Source: VBDM01 sp035651815
GTDB lineage: Bacteria; Pseudomonadota; Gammaproteobacteria; Burkholderiales; SG8-39
Reading direction: 5' to 3'
NCBI GenBank assembly: GCA_035651815.1
Contig: DASRFB010000133.1
Span: 61,156-125,155, forward strand
DNA length: 64,000 bases
Shown: in pieces, positions 1 through 8,539 of the stretch
Numbering within the stretch: position 1 is the first letter of the stretch
Layout of the letters: each line of letters opens with the position of its first letter
Made by a program: the position numbers and the translations under genes
The notes under the pieces: generated by a model
The model's database searches: none
Told to the model about the DNA's origin: nothing
The model's input: the letters and a program-made list of their open reading frames with translations, nothing else

Positions 1-1614
1 GATGCGATCGCGCCCGAGCCGATCGCCGAGATCGAGCGCAACGCCGAGCGCGTCGCGCGCGGTCGCTTCCTCTTCCTCGGGCGCGAGGCCGACTTCTCGG
101 ACGGCATCCGCTGGCGCGATCCCGGCGCGTCGCCGCTCTGGCTCTTCCAGCTCCACTACCTGGGCGCGCTGCGCGATCTCGTGCTGACGGGCCGCGCCCG
201 CGCGGCGGGCGAGCTGCTCGAGTCGTGGGCGCGCGTCCACGGCGCGCGCTGGGACGCGGTCGCGTGGCATCCGTACCCGACGTCGCTCCGCTTGACGAAC
301 CTCTGCGTCGCGGCGTCCGCGGCCGGCGGGTTCGACCGCGTCTCGCCCGAGGCGGCGCCGCTCGCGGCCGTGCACGCGGCGTTCCTCGCGCGGCACCTCG
401 AGCGCGACCTCGGCGGTAACCATCTTCTCGAGAACGCGTGCGCGCTCGCCTTCGCGTCCCGCTTCCTCGACGGCCGTCCGGCCCGCGACTGGGACGCGAC
501 CGCGCGCTCGCTGCTCGCGCGCGAGGTCCGGCGCCAGGTGCTCGCGGACGGCGCGCACTTCGAGCTGTCGCCGATGTACCACGTCGCGGTCCTGCACCGG
601 CTGGCGCAGGTCGCGTCGCTGCTCGGCGCGGACGACGCGCTCGTCGTCGCGACGATCGCGCCGGCGCTCCGCGCGATGGTCGGCTTCCTCGACGGGATCC
701 TCGCGCCCGACGGGGACATCCCGCTCGTCGGCGACTCGGCGCGCGGCTTCGCGCCGCCGCCGGCGGCCGCGCGCGCGCTCGCCGTTCGGATCGCGGGCGA
801 GCCGGGCGCGCCGTCCGAGGACGAGGTCCCGGCGGCCGCGGCGGCCCGACCGCACGTGCGATCCGCGCGGGCGACCGTGCGCGCGCATCGCGAGAGCGGG
901 CTCTACGTGCTGGCGAGCGACCGCTTCTGGTGCCTCTTCGACGCCGGCCGCGCGGCGCCGGACTCCCTGCCCGGGCACGGGCAGGCGGACGTGCTTTCGG
1001 TCGAGGTCTGGGTCGACGGCGTCCGCGTCGTCTGCGACCCCGGCGTCCACGAGTACACCGGGCCGTGGCGCGCGTGGGGGAGGTCGACGCGCGCGCACAG
1101 CGCGGTCGTCGTCGACGGCCGCGACACGGACGAGGTCTACGCCAGCTTCCGGATCGGTCGCCGGTCGCAGGTGCTCGACGTCCGGGCCTCGCACGACGCG
1201 GTGACGGCGACCGTCCGCGTCGCCGGATCCGACGCGATCGTCCGGCGCAGCGTGCGCCTGAACGGCACGCGCGGCGAGCGCCTGCAGATCGAGGACGAGG
1301 TACGCGCGGCGCCCGGCGCGAGCGTCGAGTCGCGGCTCCACCTCGCACCCGACGTCGGCGTGCGCGTCGACGTCACGACCGGCCTCCGCGCCCGCATCGC
1401 GACCGGCGGCGCGGCGGTCACGCTGCACGCGGCACGGCGGCTCGTCGCCGAGCGCGGGGCGGCCTCCACGCGCTTCGGCGAGCTCCGCGAGACCGTGATG
1501 CTCGTGCAGCGCGCGGCGATCGCGGCGGGACGCGACGGCCGGAAGGTCCGGCTGTCGACCGTCCTCGCCGCCGATCCCGCGATCCCGCGCGCGGTTCGAC
1601 CGCGGACGAGGTGA
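1..1614 (+). CDS. Heparinase II/III-like polysaccharide lyase (5' partial)
   Basis: The reading frame is open from the first base, so the N terminus lies outside the window; 537 residues are present. The first part has the alpha-toroid signature of heparinase II/III proteins (NHLLENACALAFAS near residue 140). The second part has the beta-sandwich domain with LPGHGQADVLSVEV near residue 323, DPGVHEY, and RSTRAHSAVVVDG. The family cleaves or edits uronic-acid-containing polysaccharides in the periplasm and is common in exopolysaccharide operons. Many members read HAHAD where this one reads HGQAD, so one histidine is replaced. The stop lies 2 bp before the next gene's ATG, so it belongs to the operon. 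Exact substrate is unknown. Confidence 0.85.
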   Translation, partial: DAIAPEPIAEIERNAERVARGRFLFLGREADFSDGIRWRDPGASPLWLFQLHYLGALRDLVLTGRARAAGELLESWARVHGARWDAVAWHPYPTSLRLTNLCVAASAAGGFDRVSPEAAPLAAVHAAFLARHLERDLGGNHLLENACALAFASRFLDGRPARDWDATARSLLAREVRRQVLADGAHFELSPMYHVAVLHRLAQVASLLGADDALVVATIAPALRAMVGFLDGILAPDGDIPLVGDSARGFAPPPAAARALAVRIAGEPGAPSEDEVPAAAAARPHVRSARATVRAHRESGLYVLASDRFWCLFDAGRAAPDSLPGHGQADVLSVEVWVDGVRVVCDPGVHEYTGPWRAWGRSTRAHSAVVVDGRDTDEVYASFRIGRRSQVLDVRASHDAVTATVRVAGSDAIVRRSVRLNGTRGERLQIEDEVRAAPGASVESRLHLAPDVGVRVDVTTGLRARIATGGAAVTLHAARRLVAERGAASTRFGELRETVMLVQRAAIAAGRDGRKVRLSTVLAADPAIPRAVRPRTR

Positions 1615-1616
1615 CG

Positions 1617-3893
1617 ATGCGCCAGGTGCTCCAGGATCTCCGGTCGGGCCGGATCGAACTCGCCGACGTGCCCGCCCCGCAGTGCCGGCCGGGCCACCTG
1701 CTCGTGCAGGCGACCGCGACCCTGCTCTCGCCGGGCACGGAGCGCATGCTCGTCCAGTTCGGGCGCGCCGGGTTGGTGGAGAAGGCGCGGTCGCAGCCCG
1801 ATCGCGTGCGCCAGGTGATCGCGAAGGTCCGCACCGACGGCGTGCGGCCCGCGCTCGAGGCGGTCGCGAGCCGGCTCGAGGAGCCGGTCGCGCTCGGCTA
1901 CTGCGGCGTCGGCCGCGTGCTCGAGGTGGGCGCGGGCGCCGGCGGATTTCACGCCGGGCAGCGCGTCGTGTCGAACGCCCCGCACGCGGAGATCGCCTGC
2001 GTCCCGGCGACGCTCGCCGCCGCCGTGCCCGACGGTGTCGACGACGAAGCCGCGAGCTTCACGGTCCTGGGCGCGATCGCGCTGAACGGCGTCCGGCTCC
2101 TCGACCCGACGCTCGGCGAGACCTTCGCGGTGATCGGCCTCGGCGTGGTCGGGATGCTCGCGACGCAGCTGCTGCGCGCGAGCGGCTGCCGCGTGCTCGC
2201 GATCGACGTGAACCCGGCGCGCTGCGCGCTCGCGCGCTCTCTCGGGGCCGACGCGACCTGCGTCGCCGGCGCGGCGGATCCGCTGCGCGCGGCGAGCGAG
2301 CTGACGCGCGAGCGCGGCGTCGACGGTGTCTTGATCGCTGCGGCGTCCGATGGCGACGAGATCGTGAGCCAGGCGGCGCGCATGTGTCGGAAGCGCGGCC
2401 GCATCGTCCTGGTCGGTGTCGTCGGGCTCCGGCTTCGCCGCCACGACTTCTACGAGAAGGAGATCTCGTTCCGCGTCGCCTGCTCGTACGGGCCCGGTCG
2501 CTACGACCCGGAGTACGAGGTCGGCGGGCACGACTACCCGCTCGGCTTCGTCCGCTGGACGGCGGCGCGGAACTTCGAGGCGGTGCTCGACGCGATGGCG
2601 AGCGGGCGCCTCGCCGCGCGCGAGCTGGTGTCCCACCGGGTGCCGATCGCCGAGGCGGGGCGCGCCTACGAGGCCATGCTGAGCGATCGCGGCGCGCTCG
2701 GGATCGTGCTGCGCTATCCCGAGGGTCCGCCGCCGCTCGCGCGCTCGGTCGACGCGTGCGCGGAGACTGCGGCCGCGCCGCGGCGGACCGCGGCTCCCCG
2801 GCTCCGCGCGGTCGCGCCCCGGCCCGGATCGCCGCTCGCGGTCGGCCTCGTCGGCTCGGGGCAGTTCGCGCGGAAGGTGCTTCTTCCCGCGATCGCCGCG
2901 ACCGGCGCCCGCATCGCCGCGATCGCGAGCGCGGGCGGCGTGTCGAGCGTCGTCGCCGCGCGGAAGTTCGGCGCCGCCTGCGCGACGACGGATGCCAGGC
3001 GGATCCTCGAGTCGCCCGAGATCGACGTCGTGTTCGTCGCGACCCGCCACGACAGCCACGCGCGCCTCGCGGCGGCGGCGCTCGCGGCGGGGAAGCACGT
3101 GTTCGTCGAGAAGCCGCTCGCGCTCGACGAGGAAGAGCTCGCCGCGGTGCGCGAGGCGGCCGCCGTGGCGCCCGACCTGCAGCTGCTCGTCGGCTTCAAC
3201 CGCCGCTTCGCGCCGCTCGCGGGCGAGGCGCGCCGCCTGCTCGACGGCCGGCGGGAGCCGGTCGCGATCGCGATCACGGTGAACGCGGGCGCTCTGCCCC
3301 CGGACCACTGGACGCGCGATCCCGCGGTCGGCGGCGGCCGGATCGTCGGCGAGGGCTGTCACTTCGTCGACCTCGCGGCGTTCCTCGTCGGCGCGCCGAT
3401 CGAGCGCGTGTGCTCGCTCGCGCTCGGCGACGCCGGCGCCGGCCGGCTCGCGCAGTCCGCGTCGATCCAGCTCGGCTTCCGGGACGGCTCGAACGCCTCG
3501 ATCCAGTACCTCGCGTGCGGCCCGTGGTCCTTTCCGAAGGAGCGCGTCGAGATCTTCAGCGAGGGCCGCGCGCTCGTGATCGACAACTGGCGGCGGCTCC
3601 GGCCGTACGGCTGGCCGGGCGCGCGTCGCCGCTGGACGCGGCAGGACAAGGGACACCGCGCGCAGATCGCCGCGTTCCTGCGCGCGATCGAGCGCGGCGA
3701 TCCGCCGGTCGTCCCGTTCGCGGAGATCGAGTCCGTCATGCGCGCGACCTTCGCGGCGGCCGACGGGACGGGGGCGGCGCGCGACCCCGAGGTGTTCGCT
3801 CGACCGGCGACGGTCGCGCCGGCGGGCGCGACCGTGCTGCCGGCCGACGTCGCGCGCGAGGAGGCGGTGGCGCTGCGTGAGGTGGCCGGGTGA
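1617..3893 (+). CDS. Bi-domain oxidoreductase: zinc-less alcohol dehydrogenase-like plus Gfo/Idh/MocA
   Basis: A 758-residue fusion. Residues 1 to about 370 are an MDR/alcohol-dehydrogenase-like module with a Rossmann motif (VIGLGVVGMLATQLL). Residues from about 405 on are a Gfo/Idh/MocA module with GSGQFARKVLLPAI and the EKP motif (HVFVEKPLALDEEE). This fusion is typical of exopolysaccharide and O-antigen loci, where it is thought to oxidise or epimerise nucleotide sugars; the actual substrate is not known. The ATG at 1617 follows the lyase stop by 2 bp. The stop overlaps the GTG of the flippase gene (GTGA). The frame stays open far upstream of 1617, but that region overlaps the lyase and is not coding here. 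Confidence 0.9.
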   Translation: MRQVLQDLRSGRIELADVPAPQCRPGHLLVQATATLLSPGTERMLVQFGRAGLVEKARSQPDRVRQVIAKVRTDGVRPALEAVASRLEEPVALGYCGVGRVLEVGAGAGGFHAGQRVVSNAPHAEIACVPATLAAAVPDGVDDEAASFTVLGAIALNGVRLLDPTLGETFAVIGLGVVGMLATQLLRASGCRVLAIDVNPARCALARSLGADATCVAGAADPLRAASELTRERGVDGVLIAAASDGDEIVSQAARMCRKRGRIVLVGVVGLRLRRHDFYEKEISFRVACSYGPGRYDPEYEVGGHDYPLGFVRWTAARNFEAVLDAMASGRLAARELVSHRVPIAEAGRAYEAMLSDRGALGIVLRYPEGPPPLARSVDACAETAAAPRRTAAPRLRAVAPRPGSPLAVGLVGSGQFARKVLLPAIAATGARIAAIASAGGVSSVVAARKFGAACATTDARRILESPEIDVVFVATRHDSHARLAAAALAAGKHVFVEKPLALDEEELAAVREAAAVAPDLQLLVGFNRRFAPLAGEARRLLDGRREPVAIAITVNAGALPPDHWTRDPAVGGGRIVGEGCHFVDLAAFLVGAPIERVCSLALGDAGAGRLAQSASIQLGFRDGSNASIQYLACGPWSFPKERVEIFSEGRALVIDNWRRLRPYGWPGARRRWTRQDKGHRAQIAAFLRAIERGDPPVVPFAEIESVMRATFAAADGTGAARDPEVFARPATVAPAGATVLPADVAREEAVALREVAG

Positions 3894-5224
3894 GCGCCGT
3901 CGCGGATCCGTCCGCGGCGGCCGCGCTCGCTGCGCGGTCGCACGCGCTGCGCGCGAACCTGCGCTGGACCGTCGCCGGCAACGTCGCCTACGCGGCGTGC
4001 CAGTGGGGCATGCTGGTGCTGCTGGCGCGGCTCGGGACACCGGACCTGGTCGGCGACTTCGCCTTCGCGCTGGCCCTCGCGGCGCCGATCGTCCTCTTCG
4101 CGATGCTGAACCTCCGCGCCGCGCAGGCGACCGACCGGCGCCGCGAGTTCGCCTTCGGCGACTACGTGCGGCTCCGGATCGCGTGCCTCGCGGCTGCAGC
4201 GCTCGTCCTCGCGGCGATCGTCGTGTGCGGGCGCTTCGATCGCACGACCGCGTGGACCGTGGCGCTGGTCGGGATCGCGAAGGCATTCGATGCGATGAGC
4301 GACGTCGTCTACGGCCTCCTCCAGCAGCGCGAGTCGATGCGGCGGATCGCGGTGTCGCGCGTCCTGCAGGGAACGCTCCAGCTCGCGGGCGTCGCGGCCG
4401 CGCTCGTCGCGACGGGGAGCGTGGTCGCGGCCGCCGGCGCGATGGCGGCGATGTCGGCCGCCGTCACGCTCGGCTACGACGTCGCGAGCGTCCGCCTTCA
4501 GCGCGAGGGCGGCGCGCCGCTCGGCGCCGCTGCGCGCAGCGCGCTCGCTTCCGGCTCGTGGGACTTCCCGAAGCTCGCGCGCCTGGCCGCGCTCGCGCTC
4601 CCGCTCGGCCTCGCCGCCGTGCTCGACGCGGTGAATGCCAGCGTCCCGCGCTGGGCGCTCGACGCGTACTCCGGGCGCGCGGCGCTCGGTATCTACGCGG
4701 CCGTCGCGTACTTCCTGGTCGGGCAGGGGACGGTGCTCACCGCCGTCGCGGACGTCGTCCGGCCGCGCCTCGCGCGCGACTTCGCGGAGTCGCCGGAGGA
4801 CTTCTGGCGGCTCGTGGCGCGCCTGGCGGCCGTCGCGGCGGCGTGCGGCGTCGCGGGCGTCGCGGTCGCGGCGGCGTTCGGCGGCGAGCTGCTCCGGCTC
4901 CTCTACGGGAGCGCATACGCCGGCCAGGGGACGCTCCTCGCGTGGATGATGGCGATCGCGATCCCCTGGAACCTGTCCGGCATCGCGACGACCGCGATCG
5001 GCGCGGCGCGCCGGTTCCGCTCGGTGTCGGCTTGCTTCGCGGTGATGACCGCCGTCACGGCCGCGGCGTCGCTCCTCCTCGTGCCGTCGCACGGCGCGCT
5101 CGGGGCGGCGTGGGCGCTCGGCGCGGGAATGGCGGCGCGGCTCGCGGTCGCGTGCCGGCTGCTCGCGCGGCTGCGCGCTCCGGTCGCCGTGCGATCCGCG
5201 CTGGTCGCGGCGGGGGCGCGATGA
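3890..5224 (+). CDS. Wzx-like polysaccharide flippase (MOP superfamily)
   Basis: 444 residues, almost entirely hydrophobic helices separated by short arginine-rich loops, the expected 12-14 membrane segments of the MATE/MOP flippase fold. The protein resembles oligosaccharide-unit flippases that move lipid-linked repeat units across the inner membrane. The GTG start overlaps the previous stop by 3 bp (GTGA), and the stop overlaps the next ATG (ATGA), so translation is coupled. A polymerase and a glycosyltransferase gene nearby support a Wzx/Wzy-type pathway. Sequence conservation in this family is low, so the call rests on topology and context. Confidence 0.8.
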   Translation: MSAVADPSAAAALAARSHALRANLRWTVAGNVAYAACQWGMLVLLARLGTPDLVGDFAFALALAAPIVLFAMLNLRAAQATDRRREFAFGDYVRLRIACLAAAALVLAAIVVCGRFDRTTAWTVALVGIAKAFDAMSDVVYGLLQQRESMRRIAVSRVLQGTLQLAGVAAALVATGSVVAAAGAMAAMSAAVTLGYDVASVRLQREGGAPLGAAARSALASGSWDFPKLARLAALALPLGLAAVLDAVNASVPRWALDAYSGRAALGIYAAVAYFLVGQGTVLTAVADVVRPRLARDFAESPEDFWRLVARLAAVAAACGVAGVAVAAAFGGELLRLLYGSAYAGQGTLLAWMMAIAIPWNLSGIATTAIGAARRFRSVSACFAVMTAVTAAASLLLVPSHGALGAAWALGAGMAARLAVACRLLARLRAPVAVRSALVAAGAR

Positions 5225-5910
5225 ACCGCTACTGGCGGGACTGCGGACCGCTCCTCGGAACGCTCCGGTTCCTCCGGCGCGCGCTCGTGTTCGCGATGCA
5301 CCGCGCGGCGACCGCGCTCTGGCGGACCGCGCTCGCCGAGCTCGGCGAGGGATCGCTCGTGCAGGCTCGTGTCGCGATCGAGCACCCGCGGCGCGTGCGG
5401 ATCGGGCGCGGCTGCCTCGTGACGTCCGGCGCGCGCCTCACGAGCGAGCTTCCCGAGGGCGAGCTCCGGCTCGCGGATCGCGTCCAGGTGAACCAGGGCG
5501 CCCGCCTCGACCACACGGGCGGCCTCACGCTGCTGTCGGGCGCGCTCGTCTCGGAGGGCGCCGTGCTCATGACGCACGGGCACGGGCACGACCCGCACTC
5601 GACACCGGTCGCGAACGCGCTCGCGATCGGGCGCGACGCGTGGATCGGCGCGTACGCGATCGTGCTGCCGGGCGTCCGGTCGATCGGCGATCGGGCGGTC
5701 GTGGGAGCGGGCGCGGTCGTGACGCGCGACGTCCCGGCCGGGACCGTGGTCGCGGGGAATCCCGCGCGCGAGATCGGCCGGCGAAGCGGCGGAAAGGTGG
5801 CGGTCGCGAGCGCGCCGCGCGACGCGACGGGAGCGCGCGCCGCGTCCGTCGCCGAAGGGCGCCCGCACGCCGCGCAGGCGGCGCCGGCGGCCGCGGAGGC
5901 GGCGCGATGA
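5221..5910 (+). CDS. Left-handed beta-helix (hexapeptide repeat) acyltransferase
   Basis: 229 residues. From about residue 55 to 190 the sequence shows repeating isoleucine/valine-led hexapeptides, ending in IGRDAWIGAYAIVLPGV, IGDRAVVGAGAVVTRDV and PAGTVVAGNPAREI, the classic end of the maltose/WbbJ-type O-acetyltransferases. MTHGHGHDP near residue 117 supplies the likely catalytic histidine. It probably acetylates a sugar of the exported polysaccharide using acetyl-CoA. About 40 residues at the C terminus are a disordered Ala/Arg tail. The start (ATGA overlap at 5221) and the end (overlap with the next ATG at 5907) fix it inside the operon. Confidence 0.88.
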   Translation: MNRYWRDCGPLLGTLRFLRRALVFAMHRAATALWRTALAELGEGSLVQARVAIEHPRRVRIGRGCLVTSGARLTSELPEGELRLADRVQVNQGARLDHTGGLTLLSGALVSEGAVLMTHGHGHDPHSTPVANALAIGRDAWIGAYAIVLPGVRSIGDRAVVGAGAVVTRDVPAGTVVAGNPAREIGRRSGGKVAVASAPRDATGARAASVAEGRPHAAQAAPAAAEAAR

Positions 5911-7343
5911 CGCTCGCGTTCGCGCTTCTCCTGGCCGCGCTCTTCGCGGCGCCGCTCTTCGCGCATCGGCGGGGCCGCGCGTCGGCGCGCGCGCCGATCG
6001 ACCTGCTCGCGCCGGCGCGCGTGACGGCGGTATTCCACCTCGTCACGATCGTGCCGTACCTCCTGCTGGTCGCGCTCGACGAGTCGGTCGTCGATCCGCT
6101 CGTCCGGCAGAATGCCGACGTCGGCGAGCTCCAGCCCGCGATCGCGTGGTACGCGCTCGTGCAGGCGGTCGGGTTCCTCGCGCTCCTCGCGGGGACGCGC
6201 TCGCGCCGCGCCGCGCGCCTCGCCGGGCGGCTCCCCGTGATCGCGACCGACGCGCGGCCGCAGCGCGAGCGGCTCGCGATCGCGTGCGCGCTCGCGATCT
6301 CCGGGATCGGCTTCGCGGTCTTCGTCGCGCAGGTGGGCGGGCTCGACTTCCTCCTCCGCAACCTCGACCGGCGCACCGCGCTCACGGCCGGCGCCGGCTA
6401 CGTGCTGTCGCTCCTGAACCTGCTGTTCTTCGCGATCGCGATCGCGATCGTCGGGATGCGCCGGCGCCGCACTGCGCTCAAGTGGGCGTTCCTGGGCGCG
6501 CTCGTGCTCGCGGCGGCGATCGTGTTCTCGTCGCTCGGCGGCCGGAAGGCGACGCTGCTGATCTTCGTCTCCGGAGTCTTCGCCTGGCACTACGGCGTTC
6601 GCCCGATCCGGCGCGTCCGCTTCCGCCATCTCCTGCCGGCCGTGGCTCTCGTGCCCTACTTCGTGATCATGCCGATCCTCCGGAGCCCGGGCGGCTTCGA
6701 GTACTTCTCGCGCAACCCGGGCGCGCTCGCGACCGAGATCGCCGAGAACATCACGGTCGCGGTCACGGACCTGAGCTACGTCGACACCTACCTCTACGTC
6801 ACGAACGCGTTCCACGCGCACGACGTCTGGTGGGGCGCGACCTACCGCGACCTCCTGAAGGCGCCCGTCCCGAGCACGCTCGACGACTCGAAGCCGCCGC
6901 TCGACGACGGCGTCTACGTCCGGACGCTGGCCGGCGGCATGCGCGCCGAGCCCGGGATGGCCTTCAAGCAGCTCTTCTACTCGTCGTGGCCGCCCGAGAC
7001 GCTCGGCGCGACCTACATGAACTTCTGGCTGCCGGGCGTCGTCGTCGGGATGTGGCTGCTCGGCGCCGTCTATCGGCTCGCCTACGCGTACATGCGGCGC
7101 AGCCGCTGCACGCTGTACTCGATCGTGGTCTACGCGCACGTCGTGGTGTCCTTCCACCTGAGCAACCTCCGGATCGTGCAGGCCGTCGTCTACTTGACGA
7201 TCACGACGCTCTTCTTCGGCCTCCTGTTCGGCTTCCGCGCGCGCCGCCGGCGCGTCGTGCGCGTGCCGCGGCTCGCGCCCGTCGCCCGGCTCGCGCCGTC
7301 GGGTCCTCCGTCCGCGGCCGGCCTGGCGGGTGCACGCGGATGA
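5907..7343 (+). CDS. Wzy-like O-antigen/exopolysaccharide polymerase
   Basis: 478 residues with roughly ten to twelve hydrophobic segments and one large periplasmic-type loop (about residues 255-365, with YVDTYLYVTNAFHAHD and WWGATYRDLLKAPVP). This matches oligosaccharide repeat-unit polymerases of the O-PgaE/Wzy type. In a Wzx/Wzy pathway it would join undecaprenyl-linked repeat units at the outer face of the inner membrane. The ATG at 5907 overlaps the acyltransferase stop, and its own stop overlaps the glycosyltransferase ATG at 7340. The family is defined by topology rather than strict motifs, so the exact polymerase type is uncertain. Confidence 0.78.
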   Translation: MTLAFALLLAALFAAPLFAHRRGRASARAPIDLLAPARVTAVFHLVTIVPYLLLVALDESVVDPLVRQNADVGELQPAIAWYALVQAVGFLALLAGTRSRRAARLAGRLPVIATDARPQRERLAIACALAISGIGFAVFVAQVGGLDFLLRNLDRRTALTAGAGYVLSLLNLLFFAIAIAIVGMRRRRTALKWAFLGALVLAAAIVFSSLGGRKATLLIFVSGVFAWHYGVRPIRRVRFRHLLPAVALVPYFVIMPILRSPGGFEYFSRNPGALATEIAENITVAVTDLSYVDTYLYVTNAFHAHDVWWGATYRDLLKAPVPSTLDDSKPPLDDGVYVRTLAGGMRAEPGMAFKQLFYSSWPPETLGATYMNFWLPGVVVGMWLLGAVYRLAYAYMRRSRCTLYSIVVYAHVVVSFHLSNLRIVQAVVYLTITTLFFGLLFGFRARRRRVVRVPRLAPVARLAPSGPPSAAGLAGARG

Positions 7344-8539
7344 ACGCGGCGGCGAAAACGCCCTTCCTCGGCGCGCGCTCGCGACGCCCGCGCGTGCTGG
7401 TCTCGTGCGACCACTATCTTCCGGGCGTCAAGGCGGGCGGACCGATCCGCAGCATCTCCGGCCTGGTCTCCGCGCTCGGCGGCGAGCTCGACTTCCGGAT
7501 CGTCACGCGCGATCGCGACCTCGGCGCCGGCGAGCGCTACGCCGGCGTGCGACCCGGGCACTGGTACGCTCGTGACGGCGCGCAGGTCCTGTACTGGCCG
7601 CCGGCCGGCGCCGCGCCCGCGGCGTGGCGTGCGGTGATCGGCTCCCTCCGGCCCGACGTCGTGTACCTGAACAGCTTCTTCTCGCCGCGCTACACGCTCG
7701 CGCCGCTCCTCGTCCGGCGCGCCGGCCGCGCGCCCGCCGCGCGCTTCGTCCTCGCGCCGCGCGGCGAGCTCCACCCGGGCGCGCTCGCGATCCGGAGCTG
7801 GAAGAAGCTGCCGTTCCTGCGGCTCGCTCGCGTCGCCGGCTTGACGGCGGGCGTCACCTGGCACGCGACCGCGGAGGAGGAGGCGACGAACATCCGACGC
7901 TGGTTCGGGCGCGCCGCACGCGTCGTCGTCGCGCCCGTGCTCGCGCCGCCGGCGCCCGAGGTGCGCGTCGCCCGCGCGCCGAAGCGCGCGGGCCAGCTCG
8001 AGGTCGCGTTCCTGTCGCGCATCGGCCCGAAGAAGAACCTGCTCGGGGCGATCGAGGTGCTGCGCGGGGTGACGGGATCGGTGCGGCTGAACGTCTACGG
8101 TCCGAAGGAGGACGCGGCCTACTGGGAGCGCTGCCGGCGCGCGATCGTCGCGCTGCCGCCGAACGTCCGGGTGCGCGATCGCGGACCGCTGGCCGCGGCC
8201 GACGTCGCGAGCGCGCTCGCGCGGAGCGACGTGCTTCTCTTCCCGACCTTCGGCGAGAACTTCGGACACGTCGTGCTCGAGGCGCTCCTGGCCGGCGTGC
8301 CGGTCCTCGCGAGCGACCGGACGCCGTGGCGCGGCCTCGCGGCGCGCGAAGCGGGCTGGGACGTGCCGCTCGAGGACGTCGCTGCGTTCCGGGAGCGCCT
8401 CGCCGCGCTGGTCGCGATGGACGATCTCGAGTGGCAGCGCTGGTCGCGCGGGGCGCGATCGCTCGGTCGATCGTACGTCGACGACCCGGGCGCCGTTGCG
8501 CGAAGCCGCGAGCTCTTCGCTCACCCGGAGGCCGCATGA
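7340..8539 (+). CDS. Glycosyltransferase family 4 (GT-B fold)
   Basis: 399 residues with the GT-B layout: an N-terminal acceptor domain beginning RPRVLVSCDHYLPGVKAGGP and a C-terminal nucleotide-sugar domain. The E-x7-E retaining signature is visible in ENFGHVVLEALLAG near residue 310. Members of this family transfer sugars from nucleotide donors to lipid-linked intermediates at the cytoplasmic membrane. It is the only glycosyltransferase visible in the operon, so further ones are expected upstream of the window. Start and stop overlap both neighbours by 4 bp. Confidence 0.9.
   Translation: MNAAAKTPFLGARSRRPRVLVSCDHYLPGVKAGGPIRSISGLVSALGGELDFRIVTRDRDLGAGERYAGVRPGHWYARDGAQVLYWPPAGAAPAAWRAVIGSLRPDVVYLNSFFSPRYTLAPLLVRRAGRAPAARFVLAPRGELHPGALAIRSWKKLPFLRLARVAGLTAGVTWHATAEEEATNIRRWFGRAARVVVAPVLAPPAPEVRVARAPKRAGQLEVAFLSRIGPKKNLLGAIEVLRGVTGSVRLNVYGPKEDAAYWERCRRAIVALPPNVRVRDRGPLAAADVASALARSDVLLFPTFGENFGHVVLEALLAGVPVLASDRTPWRGLAAREAGWDVPLEDVAAFRERLAALVAMDDLEWQRWSRGARSLGRSYVDDPGAVARSRELFAHPEAA

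Noticed and set aside
1137..4286. Very long minus-strand open frame (over 1000 codons) opposite the dehydrogenase and lyase genes, and many similar ones up to 46 kb
   Set aside because: In DNA with G/C at almost every third position, opposite frames lack stop codons by chance. These translate to Arg/Ala/Gly-rich low-complexity protein with no motifs, and the plus-strand genes have clear families.
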